Below are positions 52,575-61,833 of a stretch of 64,000 nt of DNA, in pieces. The notes beneath the pieces were generated by a model, which had not been told where the DNA came from, searched no databases, and worked only from the letters and a program-made list of their open reading frames with translations. The number at the start of each line of letters is the position of its first letter. Position 1 is the stretch's first letter. Source of the DNA: Lysinibacillus sp. B2A1. GTDB taxonomy: Bacteria; Bacillota; Bacilli; Bacillales_A; Planococcaceae. The stretch spans positions 1,870,501 through 1,934,500 of the forward strand of contig CP027224.1 in assembly GCA_002973635.1 (NCBI GenBank), in the 5' to 3' direction. The position numbers were made by a program, and so were the translations under genes.

Positions 52575-53030
52575 TATTTGTGATACATACGACTCAATAA
52601 ACTTCCGATTTATAGCTGTTAATCCATCTGGTAAATCTATTAATGAATAGTACTGCATTGTCTCTGATTCATGATAATTAATCACTAAATCGCCTATTAC
52701 ATTTCTTGTATAGTAGATGGCCGTAACGGAGTAAAATTCATCCCCGTTAGACATTTTAATATAATAATCTGGCCCTGAAAAAATGCCTAGTAACTGTAGG
52801 TTTGTAATAGTCAATCCTGTTTCTTCTAGCACTTCTCTTTTAGCGGTATCTTCTAAGCTTTCTCCTAATTCCATCAAACCACCTGGAAGTCCCCACCCTC
52901 CTTCGTATCTTTTTTGCAATAATACTTCGTTTGCATTATTAAGAATGATGACAGCTGAACCAGGTAAAATAATAGGTTGATGTCCTACATATTGTCGTAA
53001 AAATTGATAGTATTCCATGGAAACACTCAT
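52569..53030 (-). CDS. Nudix hydrolase
   Basis: 153 aa. The Nudix box GLMELGESLEDTAKREVLEETGL is complete (GX5EX7REUXEEXGU). The GWGLPGG block precedes it. A housecleaning nucleotide-pyrophosphatase role is usual, substrate unknown. AAATGAGTG precedes the ATG region; the site is weak (an in-frame ATG five residues in is an alternative start). Confidence 0.9.
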   Translation of the reverse strand: MSVSMEYYQFLRQYVGHQPIILPGSAVIILNNANEVLLQKRYEGGWGLPGGLMELGESLEDTAKREVLEETGLTITNLQLLGIFSGPDYYIKMSNGDEFYSVTAIYYTRNVIGDLVINYHESETMQYYSLIDLPDGLTAINRKFIESYVSQIL

Positions 53031-53160
53031 TTCTATAATTGTTTTTATCTTTGTATTAATTATCTAAATTATATAGAAATCCTTCTTTTCATTGTATTTG
53101 TATAATCTGAATCACGATGGTAACGCTAACAGTGATCGTTATGAAGAAGGGAAGAATAGG

Positions 53161-54096
53161 ATGGACTCATTTCAAGTGAATTGTTGGTCGGAGCATGAGG
53201 AACTGAAGGTTGTTATGCTTTGTGCACCTTCAATTTTAGATGTAACAGATATAACAATAGCGGAGAACGTTGGCTGGAATGCGATTGTTAGCCATAAAAA
53301 AGCAATGGAGAATTTTATGGAATTGAAGACATCGTTTGAACATGCAGGTGTAAAAGTTATTGATTATGCTAAAGAACTGGCCAATGAACAACAATTGTTA
53401 AGTGAGCAGCTTATTAATCGTTATTTTGTGCGTGATCTCGCCTGTGTGATTGGCAATAAAATGCTACCTGGAATTGCAGGAAGCTCATTTAGACGTCCGG
53501 AGTATCCACTTGCTCATTCACTTTTAGCAAAGTGGTTCCCAGAACAATTTATGAGTAAGCCGCAACCTGCCCAATCACTCGAATGTGGAGATGTGATGCT
53601 ATTAAATAAGGATGCTGTGCTCATTAATCTTGGTATGAGAACAACATTAGAGGCTGTCGAAAGTATGAAGGATCGTATCTTTCAGCAAGGATTTTCTGAA
53701 ATTGCTGTGATTGATTTGCCAAAAGGAAATGATACGCTTCATTTAGATATGAATTGCAATGTTGCGAATGTTAACTTAGTAATTGCTAAAAGCTTTGTGC
53801 GTTATTTTCCTGTGCAGGTGTTCACAGCTCAAAGCAGTCATTTTGATATGGTGGAACAATTTTTACAACGACATGGCTTCGACGTATACTGGCTTGAAAA
53901 ATATAAGACCATTCCAGACATTAACTTTGTGAATATTGATCCAGAAACATTATTGATCAGTAAGCAAGCAACGAAACAACAATTGATGAAGCATCCACTA
54001 CTACAAAAAAAGAAGTTGCTTGAAGTCGAAGTTACAGAGCTTGAAAAGGGCGGTGGGGGCATTCGTTGCATGACATTGCCATTGGTAAGAAAGTAA
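53161..54096 (+). CDS. Arginine deiminase / amidinotransferase family protein
   Basis: 311-aa guanidino-group-modifying enzyme. The family active site is visible: ECGDV (E141, D144), LHLDM (H194) and the nucleophile C303 in GGIRCMTLPL. It is DDAH- or citrullinase-like in size rather than a 400-aa arginine deiminase. The ATG at 53161 follows GAAGGGAAG; the in-frame start at 53092 lacks a site. An amino acid permease gene follows 19 bp later, so uptake and breakdown of an arginine-like substrate are likely linked. Confidence 0.85.
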   Translation: MDSFQVNCWSEHEELKVVMLCAPSILDVTDITIAENVGWNAIVSHKKAMENFMELKTSFEHAGVKVIDYAKELANEQQLLSEQLINRYFVRDLACVIGNKMLPGIAGSSFRRPEYPLAHSLLAKWFPEQFMSKPQPAQSLECGDVMLLNKDAVLINLGMRTTLEAVESMKDRIFQQGFSEIAVIDLPKGNDTLHLDMNCNVANVNLVIAKSFVRYFPVQVFTAQSSHFDMVEQFLQRHGFDVYWLEKYKTIPDINFVNIDPETLLISKQATKQQLMKHPLLQKKKLLEVEVTELEKGGGGIRCMTLPLVRK

Positions 54097-54115
54097 GCAA
54101 AAAGGGTTGATTAAA

Positions 54116-55429
54116 ATGACAGCTAAAACAAGTAAAGGGAGATTGTCTTGGTGGCAGCTTTCGCTTCTAGGTATAGGTTGTACACTAGGAACAGGCTTTT
54201 TTCTTGGGACCAGTATGGCCATTCATAAAAGTGGACCTGCTGTGTTAATTCCTTTTTTAGTTGCAGCAATTTGTACTTACATTGTGTATGATGGACTTGT
54301 CAAAATGTCTGTGGCGAACCCTGATAAAGGCTCGTTTCGAACCTATGCTAAGCAAGCATTTGGTAGATGGGCAGGATTTAGTAATGGCTGGATTTATTTG
54401 ATATCCGAGATTCTTATAATGGGGAGCCAATTAATGGCACTGGGTATTTTTACGAAGTTTTGGTTTCCTGCTTTGCCATTATGGGTGGCTGCGTCTCTAT
54501 ATGCAGCACTAGGATTGGTCGTTATTCTCACTGGTATGAAGGGCTTTGAAAACTTTCAAAATATCTTTGGGGCATTAAAGGCCGCAGCAATTATTATGTT
54601 TATTATCGTAGCTGTGATAATCCTCATAAAAGGCACGCATTCAGCAACACTTGATTCTTTGCAATCGAATTATGAAGAATTTTTCTCGCAAGGCATAAAA
54701 GGAATTTGGCTTGGACTACTGTATGCCTTTTATGCTTATGGAGGCATTGAAGTAATGGGGTTAATGGTCATCGATTTAAAAAATCCTAAAGAGGCACCAA
54801 AATCTGGAAGAATTATGCTAATAGTCATTACAATCATTTTTATAATGGCCATTGCACTTGCGTTGGCGCTTGTCTCCTGGAAAGATTTCAATATTGATGA
54901 GAGTCCCTTTATTACTGCTCTTCAAGGCTATCATATCCCCTATGTGGCAGATATTTTTAATGGCGTCTTAATTATCGCGGGTTTTTCAACAATGGTAGCT
55001 TCGCTCTATGCGGTCATTACAATTCTCGTTACACTTGCAGAAGATTGTGATGCCCCTAAAATATTAGCAAAGAAAGGGAAAATGAAAGTACCATTTCCCG
55101 CATTTTTATTTTTAACGGGTGGATTAGTGATAACGATAGTGATTGGCTTTCTTATGCCAGAAAAGATCTTTGAATATTTGGTTACAGCAGCGGGTTTAAT
55201 GCTAATCTACAACTGGTTCTTTATTTTAGTGACGTATATGAAGCTTATGCAGTTATCCAAATGGGAGCATGTAAAAAATTTTTTAGGGATGTTGCTTATT
55301 GCTGTAACGGTATCTGGCACACTCGGAGAAAAAACAAGCAGACTCGGTTTTTTCGTAAGCCTGCTCTTTATGGTCCTAATAGGTTTAGCGACCTGGATTG
55401 TTGTGAAAAGGCAAAGAAAAGAAGCTTAA
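54116..55429 (+). CDS. Amino acid permease, APC family
   Basis: 437-aa permease with about 12 membrane segments. LSLLGIGCTLGTGFFLGTSMAIHKSGP and the DLKNPKEAPKSGR loop are APC family marks. The ATG at 54116 is ten bases after AAAGGG. It is 19 bp after the deiminase-family gene and probably carries that enzyme's substrate. Its 3' end overlaps the end of the convergent gene by 4 bp. Confidence 0.9.
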   Translation: MTAKTSKGRLSWWQLSLLGIGCTLGTGFFLGTSMAIHKSGPAVLIPFLVAAICTYIVYDGLVKMSVANPDKGSFRTYAKQAFGRWAGFSNGWIYLISEILIMGSQLMALGIFTKFWFPALPLWVAASLYAALGLVVILTGMKGFENFQNIFGALKAAAIIMFIIVAVIILIKGTHSATLDSLQSNYEEFFSQGIKGIWLGLLYAFYAYGGIEVMGLMVIDLKNPKEAPKSGRIMLIVITIIFIMAIALALALVSWKDFNIDESPFITALQGYHIPYVADIFNGVLIIAGFSTMVASLYAVITILVTLAEDCDAPKILAKKGKMKVPFPAFLFLTGGLVITIVIGFLMPEKIFEYLVTAAGLMLIYNWFFILVTYMKLMQLSKWEHVKNFLGMLLIAVTVSGTLGEKTSRLGFFVSLLFMVLIGLATWIVVKRQRKEA

Positions 55430-56181
55430 TGTACATTATTCTGTGATATACGTGAAAAAGGACATTTGGATGGACTACTATTGTCATCATTTAAAAAATA
55501 TTGCTTCCATTCATAGCTATCCTCTTGTCCGTACCATTTTAAATCAGGATGCCCTGGAAGCGCATCATAGTCAGCAATACGTTGGCGAATTTGTTTTTTT
55601 AATTTTTGACCAAATACAGTAGCATCATTAATTTCTTCAAATATCCAGCGAGGTTGAATCGCCATGAATAACGTAGAAAAATGACGGCTCCTGCGCAATT
55701 TGTGGGCTGGCGTTGCACACGAAATAAAATACGGATCACCGTTAAAACAAAATTCCCATTCAGTGTGAGTTGGATCAGTTGGAATTTCCTCAGGCCAATC
55801 AATGTCATCAATTTTCGTTAAATTGTTTAAAATGGTCCAAAATAAATGCTGATAATCCACAACTTTAAAACGGTTAAGCATATCGTTAGGGGTATGAAAG
55901 AAAACTGCGAGGGTTGTATATTTCCCATATGTTTGCGAGGATTTCGCGTATTCCTTTAAGCATTGTGCTAACGCCTTGATTGATTGTTCCTCCCGTGGAT
56001 CCTCAACAAAACTATAGCGCAGATGGTTTGACAAAAACCCCATTCTTGCTGGTACACACGGAAAGGTATTCGCTTCATCAGCAATCGTGGCAGCAAAATC
56101 CGTATAAGCTGATTGTTGCCAAAAAGGAAGTGTCTCAAAATGTTCCTCCATCCACTTCCTGTCAAATACTACTACTTCCAC
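55426..56181 (-). CDS. YqcI/YcgG (GntA-like) family protein
   Basis: 251 aa, GTG start six bases after GGAGGAG. The family block FPCVPARMGFLSNHLRYSFVEDPRE and the C-terminal KCPF are typical. A member of this family (GntA) is a heme-dependent N-hydroxylase of a guanidino compound in guanitoxin synthesis. Whether this protein binds heme or acts on guanidines is not shown by the sequence. It is convergent with the deiminase-permease pair and overlaps it by 4 bp. Confidence 0.85.
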   Translation of the reverse strand: MEVVVFDRKWMEEHFETLPFWQQSAYTDFAATIADEANTFPCVPARMGFLSNHLRYSFVEDPREEQSIKALAQCLKEYAKSSQTYGKYTTLAVFFHTPNDMLNRFKVVDYQHLFWTILNNLTKIDDIDWPEEIPTDPTHTEWEFCFNGDPYFISCATPAHKLRRSRHFSTLFMAIQPRWIFEEINDATVFGQKLKKQIRQRIADYDALPGHPDLKWYGQEDSYEWKQYFLNDDNSSPSKCPFSRISQNNVH

Positions 56182-56358
56182 TTGAGTCTCCTCCTTCTAT
56201 ACACCTTTATACTATTAAAGAAAAAGCCAATGGGTTACGAATTGGTGGGGTCTGTTTAGTGAAAATATAACTTTCGAGTAATTACATTGATAAGGGAATA
56301 AGCGATTTAGTTATGGAAATGATGACTTTAAATTAAGGGAAAGAGTGTTTAGTTAATT

Positions 56359-56680
56359 GATCACTTATAGTAAAAACAGATCGGCTCAGTCCAAGAAATG
56401 ATCACTTTGAGTAAGGAACTGATCGGGTCAGTCCAAGAAATGATCACTTTGAGTAAGGAACTGATCGGGTCAGTCCAAGAAATGATCACTTTGAGTAAGG
56501 AACTGATCGGGTCAGTCCAAGAAATGATCACTTTGAGTAAGGAATTGATCGGGTCAGTCCAAGAAATGATCACTTTGAGTAAGGAATTGATCGGGTCAGT
56601 CCAAGAAATGATCACTTTGAATAAGGAATTGATCGGCTCAGTCACAGAAATGATCACTTTGAGTATAGAAATGATTAGCT
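56359..56680. repeat. 21/42-bp minisatellite with exactly phased GATC
   Basis: About seven copies of a 42-bp unit, each made of two 21-bp halves (GATCACTTTGAGTAAGGAACT and GATCGGGTCAGTCCAAGAAAT). GATC occurs at 56359, 56379, 56400, 56421, 56442, 56463, 56484, 56505, 56526, 56547, 56568, 56589, 56610, 56631 and 56652, so almost always exactly 21 bp apart. Both strands are open through it (repeats of a 14-residue unit), which follows from the multiple-of-three unit and is not evidence of a gene. It lies in a 590-bp gap between two minus-strand genes. Confidence 0.92.
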
Positions 56681-56768
56681 CAGTTCTGGAAGAGGCACCT
56701 CACCGCAAAAAGAATCGCAACTGCTTAAATAGTTCCTAAAATCTAACTATTAAAGCAGCATATTTTTG

Positions 56769-57212
56769 TTATTTTTGTTGAAAAACCTTTTGTTCAAGGA
56801 CGTTTAAGGCATGTTGAATATCTTTTAGATCGTCCTGTGTCGCATGCTGAATAAGCTGTAAAAAGCGTTCTTCGATACATGCGAAGGCTTCTCCCATCAT
56901 TTTATCTCCTTCATCGGACAAGCGAATATACTGTTTTCTTCGGTCCTCCATGTCGTTAAATTTTTCAATGAGTTTTTGTTCTTGTAATTTTCGTAATTCA
57001 CGACTTGTGTTGGGTAAGGACATATGCTGACATTCGCTTATTTCGGTTGGCGTGACGGGCTGGCTTACTTTAATATATTCGAGAATTTTATATTGAAGCG
57101 GTGTAATATTGGCTACTGTCACATTTTGAGTGAGATCGTGTGTCACTTGGTGGACAGTGGCTGTAAACGTCACGAATTGATGAAATAAACTGCTTTTATC
57201 CAATTGGATCAC
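56769..57212 (-). CDS. MarR-family transcriptional regulator
   Basis: 147-aa winged-helix regulator (TPTEISECQHMSLPNTSRELRKLQEQKLIEKF; DRRKQYIRLSDEGD wing). It is divergent from the oxidoreductase gene, 111 bp apart, and probably represses it; inverted repeats lie between. AAGAGGTGAT precedes the ATG. Confidence 0.92.
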   Translation of the reverse strand: MIQLDKSSLFHQFVTFTATVHQVTHDLTQNVTVANITPLQYKILEYIKVSQPVTPTEISECQHMSLPNTSRELRKLQEQKLIEKFNDMEDRRKQYIRLSDEGDKMMGEAFACIEERFLQLIQHATQDDLKDIQHALNVLEQKVFQQK

Positions 57213-57218
57213 CTCTTA

Positions 57219-57306
57219 TTGTCAAGATAACAAATAACTTGTCTTAAAACAATTATCATTTGACAACTAAAATGAAATAGATTATTATTTTGTTATCAAA
57301 TGATAA
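57219..57306. promoter_or_regulatory. MarR operator region
   Basis: Three related inverted repeats occupy the divergent region: TTGTCAAGATAACAA (57219), TTATCATTTGACAA (57253) and TTATCAAATGATAA (57293). The last is a perfect 6-2-6 palindrome ending 18 bp before the oxidoreductase start. They fit autoregulation plus repression by the neighbouring MarR protein. Confidence 0.65.
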
Positions 57307-57323
57307 GTAATAGGAGGCACAGG

Positions 57324-57911
57324 ATGAAAACATTAATTGTCTATACATATCCAAACCATAAAAGTTTAAATTATGCTTTTTTACAGGAGGTTATAAAGGG
57401 GTGTCAAGAGAATCCTACGATAGAAGAAATACAGATACTAGATTTATATGAAGAAGAATTCGATCCACGTTTAGTTTTTCATGAGCATAAACGACGCCGT
57501 GATATGTATCGTGATCCGCAATTGGAAAAGTACCGCCAACAGCTGTCATGGGCAGATCAAATCGTCTTTGTCTATCCAATTTGGTGGGGGAGACCTCCAG
57601 CAATGCTACTTGGGTATATTGATCAATTATTTGCTTCCAATTTTGCTTATCGGGATACGAAGGGATTATTTCCTATAGGGCTCTTAAAAGGGAAGTCAGT
57701 TGTCTGTGTGTCCACGATGAAGGGGCCAACGAATTATCCCTTCTTATGGTTGAATAATGCTCATAAAATTTTGATGAAAAGAGCGTTGTTTAAATTTGTA
57801 GGGATGAAGAAAGTGAAATTTTTTGAGTTTGGTAATATGGAAAGTAAAAAGGGGAAGCAACAGCAAAAGCTTGACAAAGTGTATCGATATTTTAAAAGGG
57901 CTGCTTACTAA
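57324..57911 (+). CDS. Flavodoxin-fold NAD(P)H oxidoreductase
   Basis: 195-aa quinone-reductase-like protein. N-terminal LIVYTYPNHKSLNYAF forms the FMN phosphate loop; FVYPIWWGRPPAMLLGYIDQLF is the family hallmark. The ATG at 57324 follows AGGAGG. Regulated by the divergent MarR gene, it may detoxify quinones or other electrophiles; this is inferred from analogous pairs. Confidence 0.9.
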   Translation: MKTLIVYTYPNHKSLNYAFLQEVIKGCQENPTIEEIQILDLYEEEFDPRLVFHEHKRRRDMYRDPQLEKYRQQLSWADQIVFVYPIWWGRPPAMLLGYIDQLFASNFAYRDTKGLFPIGLLKGKSVVCVSTMKGPTNYPFLWLNNAHKILMKRALFKFVGMKKVKFFEFGNMESKKGKQQQKLDKVYRYFKRAAY

Positions 57912-57921
57912 TGAAATTATC

Positions 57922-57953
57922 TCGTGCAGACGGTCTTAGTCGTTTGCACGAGT
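57922..57953. terminator. Hairpin between convergent genes
   Basis: CTCGTGCA pairs with TGCACGAG; it overlaps the last codons of the histidine kinase gene. Confidence 0.55.
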
Positions 57954-59009
57954 TTGTGTACTGTCGATAGGCAATGTAATGATAAAGGTTGTAAATTCAG
58001 CTAGCTTGCTCTTTACAGATATGGTTCCATGGTGCATCTCAATAATTTTTTTGACGATAGCTAACCCTAAGCCGCTGCCACCGTTTGCAACTGTTCGTGA
58101 TTGATCAGCCTTATAAAATCGCTCGAAAATATGCATTTGCTGTTCTTCGGATAAACCGATTCCCGTATCTTGAACAGTAACTGTGATTGTATCCAGCTGC
58201 TGCGTCATAGACAAAGTGATTGTACCGCAGTTAGGCGTAAATTTAATGCTATTCGTTAGCAAATTCATCCATACTTGATTCAGCAAATCCTCATCTGCTG
58301 TAATGCTTATGTTATCAAGTTGAAGATCAAAGTCGAGTTGTTTGACTAACCAATTAGGTTCAAGTGCCAGTAAAACATTGCGTAATTGTTTATCAAGTCG
58401 ATAATTTTTCGCCTCAAATGGATGATGCTGAGATTCTAGGGAAGTAAGCTTAAGCAAATTATCACTAATTTTTGATAAGCGGTTACTTTCTAATTCTATG
58501 ATTTCTAAGTAGTGCTGCCGCTTTTCTTCAGGCAGATTAATATTTTTAAGTGCCTTCGCAAAGCCATTAATAGACGTTAAAGGTGATTGGATTTCATGAG
58601 AGACATTTGAAATAAATTCTTGACGCATTCTTTCTAGCTCACCTAATTCAACAGCCATATGATTGATACCATGTATTAATTGACCGAATTGGTCCTCTTC
58701 ATCTCCTTTTAAATCTAATTGAATATTAAAATCACCTTTGGCCATTTGTCTTAATGCATCGACTATGGTATCCCAGTAATTGCGTTGTCGATTAAGTCCT
58801 ATTAAAAAGATAATAGCGGCTGAACAGGCAAATAGCACAAACACACCAATTACCGTTCCTAATTGTAGCCAAAAGCCATGAGGCGCTAACCCGAATCGAT
58901 CATACAGCCATGCAGTTGCGTGAACGGAAATAAAAGCAAATACAGTATTCGCAATGAGGAACAGGCAAAAGACCATTGCCAATCTTAATAAGAATCTTCG
59001 TTTTTTCAT
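57936..59009 (-). CDS. Sensor histidine kinase
   Basis: 357 aa. Two membrane segments (about 10-30 and 48-71), a HAMP domain (about 72-125), the phospho-acceptor H138 in FISNVSHEIQSPLT, N box MNLLTNSIKFTP, and G boxes DTGIGL and GGSGLGLAI. The extracytoplasmic loop is only about 17 residues, so it likely senses the membrane or a partner exporter. ATG overlaps the regulator stop by 4 bp. Together with the upstream ABC gene this resembles a drug-sensing module. Confidence 0.92.
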   Translation of the reverse strand: MKKRRFLLRLAMVFCLFLIANTVFAFISVHATAWLYDRFGLAPHGFWLQLGTVIGVFVLFACSAAIIFLIGLNRQRNYWDTIVDALRQMAKGDFNIQLDLKGDEEDQFGQLIHGINHMAVELGELERMRQEFISNVSHEIQSPLTSINGFAKALKNINLPEEKRQHYLEIIELESNRLSKISDNLLKLTSLESQHHPFEAKNYRLDKQLRNVLLALEPNWLVKQLDFDLQLDNISITADEDLLNQVWMNLLTNSIKFTPNCGTITLSMTQQLDTITVTVQDTGIGLSEEQQMHIFERFYKADQSRTVANGGSGLGLAIVKKIIEMHHGTISVKSKLAEFTTFIITLPIDSTQTRAND

Positions 59010-59683
59010 AATGCCAGTTCCAAGCGATAGCCAAGACCACGAATGGTGCGAATGACAAAGCCACTCATCTCTTGTGGAAAACGTTCACGTATTCTTTTAA
59101 TATGGACATCGACTGTTCGTTCATCTCCCTCATAGTCATAGCCCCAAATTTCTTCAATTAATTGTTCGCGTGAAAATGTTTTACCTGTATAGCTTGCCAG
59201 CGTAAATAATAGCTCAAACTCCTTTAACCGAAGTATAATAATCTCTCCGTTCATTTCGACTTCATGTGTCAAGCGATTGAGATTGACATTGCCAGCTTCG
59301 ACGATTTGAGAGAGTGATATACGATATCTTTTTAATATCGACTTTACTCGAACAATCAGCTCGGCAGGCTCAAACGGCTTTACGAGATAATCATCTGTTC
59401 CAAGATGAAAGCCCCTGACCTTTTGAGAGGTTTCTCCTTTAGCAGTGAGCATAAGGATAGGGAGATCTGTATTAAATGAACGTATTTCCTCACATAGTGT
59501 CCAGCCATCCATGTTTGGCATCATAATGTCCATCACAACCATATCGACTTTTTCCGAGGCTAACTTGGACAGTGCATCGACACCATCCACAGCTTCAATA
59601 ACCTCTAAACCTTCATTTTGTAGAAATATTTTTACTAATTCTCGAATATGTACATCATCATCCACCACTAATAGCTTTGTCAT
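59006..59683 (-). CDS. OmpR/PhoB-type response regulator
   Basis: 225 aa. Receiver with D52 in VVMDIMMPNMDG and K102 in YLVKPF; winged-helix C-terminal domain (TVDVHIKRIRERF; IRTIRGLGYRLE). Cognate to the kinase that overlaps its 3' end; the ABC gene is 17 bp upstream, so all three are one transcript. Confidence 0.94.
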   Translation of the reverse strand: MTKLLVVDDDVHIRELVKIFLQNEGLEVIEAVDGVDALSKLASEKVDMVVMDIMMPNMDGWTLCEEIRSFNTDLPILMLTAKGETSQKVRGFHLGTDDYLVKPFEPAELIVRVKSILKRYRISLSQIVEAGNVNLNRLTHEVEMNGEIIILRLKEFELLFTLASYTGKTFSREQLIEEIWGYDYEGDERTVDVHIKRIRERFPQEMSGFVIRTIRGLGYRLELAL

Positions 59684-59700
59684 CTAAACATATCCCTTCG

Positions 59701-61455
59701 TTATTCCTCTTTAATTCGTAATTGTTGCTTCGCAAACTCACGATACATCGCATGTGTCTCAAAGAGCGTTTCGTGTGTACCACAGCCTGTAATATGCCCT
59801 TTTTCAATAAATAATATTTGATCGGCATCTACCACTGTTGATAGACGGTGAGCAATGACTAATGTTGTGCGGCCTTGCATTAAATTATCTAACGCTTTTT
59901 GTACATAAATCTCTGACTTACTATCTAAACTAGATGTTGCTTCATCCAGCATTAAAATTTGCGGGTTTCGTAACAGGGCTCTTGCAATAGAAATACGCTG
60001 ACGCTGCCCACCTGAAAGCTTGATTCCTCGTTCTCCAACCTCTGTATCAAATTTATCTGGGAGATCATTTATAAACTGATCAGCATAGGCCATTTTAGCC
60101 ACTCTTTCTAGCTCATCATCCAGCACCTCACGTTCAATGCCATAGCAAATATTTTCACGAATCGTTCCTGATAGCAGGGCACTTTCCTGCGCCACATAGC
60201 CGATTAGGCTGCGCCAAGAGTGGAGTGAGAAAGTTTCAATTGGTGTATCTCCTAATGTGATACTACCGCTAGTTGGCTGATAATATCGCTCTAATAGAGA
60301 AAATGTTGTTGTTTTTCCGCCACCACTTGGCCCAACGATGGCCGTTACTTTGCCTGGCTCAATGGTGAAGTTAATATTGGACAAAATTGGTTCTTCACCA
60401 TAAGAGAAGTCGACATTTTTGACAAAAATCGGTTGATCTATTTTTTCTACTATTAAGCCGTCTTCGATATGTTCTTCTTTGTGTTCAAGTAGCTCGCTAA
60501 TTCGTTCCGTAGCTCCCATAGCTTTTTGAAGTTGCGTAAAGAACATTGTCAATTGCGTCATGGGCATAATGATTTGGATTAAATATAAAATAAATGCCAC
60601 CATATCGCCAGCAGTCAGTTCTCCAGAGGAAACTCGAACCCCGCCGTAGCCAATAATTGCTACTAGTACTGACATTAGAGCAAATGAAATTAATGGCGAA
60701 ATAAGCGCATGAATTTTTGCTTCTTTTAAGCCAAATGTAAAGAGATTCGTAATGCCCTTTTTTCCACGTTCATATTCAATTCGCTCCGCATTAGATGCTT
60801 TTACTAAGCGTGTTTCAGGTAAAACTTGGTTTAATACAGAAGTAAACTTCGCTGTCTCATCCTGCATACCCTTTGAAATTGCAAACATGCGTTTACCAAG
60901 CAACATTAAAATAACCATTGCAAGTGGAACAGCGATTAGCATCACGAGTGTCATTTTCCAATCTAAGAATAAGAGGATGATGATAGAGCCGATGATGGAA
61001 ATAACACCAGATAAACAGTTTGCTAGATGCTCGGTAATAAGCTCCTTCACGACCGCTGTGTCATTGGTAACACGGCTTAATGTTTCACCAGTTTCATGTT
61101 CATCATAATAGGGGATTGGTAAATGCAGCAGCTTGCGCCAAAGTTGATCCCGTAATTTTGCGACAACATGTTGTCCAACTCGATTTAAATAATAGATGGA
61201 TAATCCACTAGCAATAGCCTGAGCAATAAAGGCAATACCAAGTAAAATGATTTGCCAATAATCAAGGGACTCTAATGAAAAGCCATCCACTAATTGTTTT
61301 GTAAATAATGGGACGATAAAACCAACACCCGTTGTAGCTAAACTCATAATTAAGGCAATAACTAGCAGCCAAATAGGTGGTTCAGCTCGTTTTACTAATT
61401 GTATAAAACGTCGCCAATCTTGTTTTTTAGTAGTATCTTTTAATGTTTCTTGCAA
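59701..61455 (-). CDS. Multidrug-type ABC exporter, BmrA-like half transporter
   Basis: 584 aa. Six membrane segments (about 30-320), then an ATPase domain with GPSGGGKTT, signature LSGGQRQR and [12 protein letters not shown]. It works as a homodimer in the BmrA/Sav1866 group. It is the first gene of an operon with a response regulator and kinase, which suggests inducible efflux. The ATG is preceded by AAGGAGG. Confidence 0.93.
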   Translation of the reverse strand: MQETLKDTTKKQDWRRFIQLVKRAEPPIWLLVIALIMSLATTGVGFIVPLFTKQLVDGFSLESLDYWQIILLGIAFIAQAIASGLSIYYLNRVGQHVVAKLRDQLWRKLLHLPIPYYDEHETGETLSRVTNDTAVVKELITEHLANCLSGVISIIGSIIILLFLDWKMTLVMLIAVPLAMVILMLLGKRMFAISKGMQDETAKFTSVLNQVLPETRLVKASNAERIEYERGKKGITNLFTFGLKEAKIHALISPLISFALMSVLVAIIGYGGVRVSSGELTAGDMVAFILYLIQIIMPMTQLTMFFTQLQKAMGATERISELLEHKEEHIEDGLIVEKIDQPIFVKNVDFSYGEEPILSNINFTIEPGKVTAIVGPSGGGKTTTFSLLERYYQPTSGSITLGDTPIETFSLHSWRSLIGYVAQESALLSGTIRENICYGIEREVLDDELERVAKMAYADQFINDLPDKFDTEVGERGIKLSGGQRQRISIARALLRNPQILMLDEATSSLDSKSEIYVQKALDNLMQGRTTLVIAHRLSTVVDADQILFIEKGHITGCGTHETLFETHAMYREFAKQQLRIKEE

Positions 61456-61641
61456 AGAAATAAGCCTCCTTCAGTATTCTATGACCTTACTATAGCATGT
61501 GTTTATGAACTGAATATGAAATGAATTGCGATGAAACAACAAGCAAACGTAAGTATACAAAATTAACACTTCTTAATTATTACAATAAAAAATAAATAAA
61601 GAGGTTCCTTTTTTTGGAGAAATACCATATAATAATCATAA

Positions 61642-61654
61642 ACCGACAGTCGGT
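61642..61654. promoter_or_regulatory. TetR-type palindrome
   Basis: ACCGACAGTCGGT is a perfect 6-1-6 dyad in the 380-bp gap before the MFS gene, of the GACCGAC-type bound by several TetR/AcrR regulators. No TetR gene is in the window. The rest of 61456-61833 is AT-rich without a gene. Confidence 0.6.
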
Positions 61655-61833
61655 CTATAAAATTTAACGAAAATTAAAAAGAACTCACACCAATGATCCT
61701 AGAACTCTAGCTGCTGAATTTTCGAAAAGTTAATAAACGGCTCTTTGTGAAAGTGCCATCCAATTTCGAAAAGAATAATAGTATGGCAATCTTCTTTCAC
61801 GGATCCATTGAGCAAAGGGAAGGGGTTATTCAA

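Noticed and set aside
56361..56739. Open frames on both strands through the 42-bp repeats, each encoding a 14-residue repeat protein
   Set aside because: A unit divisible by three with no stop automatically gives long frames on both strands; neither has a ribosome site or homologue-like non-repeat part.
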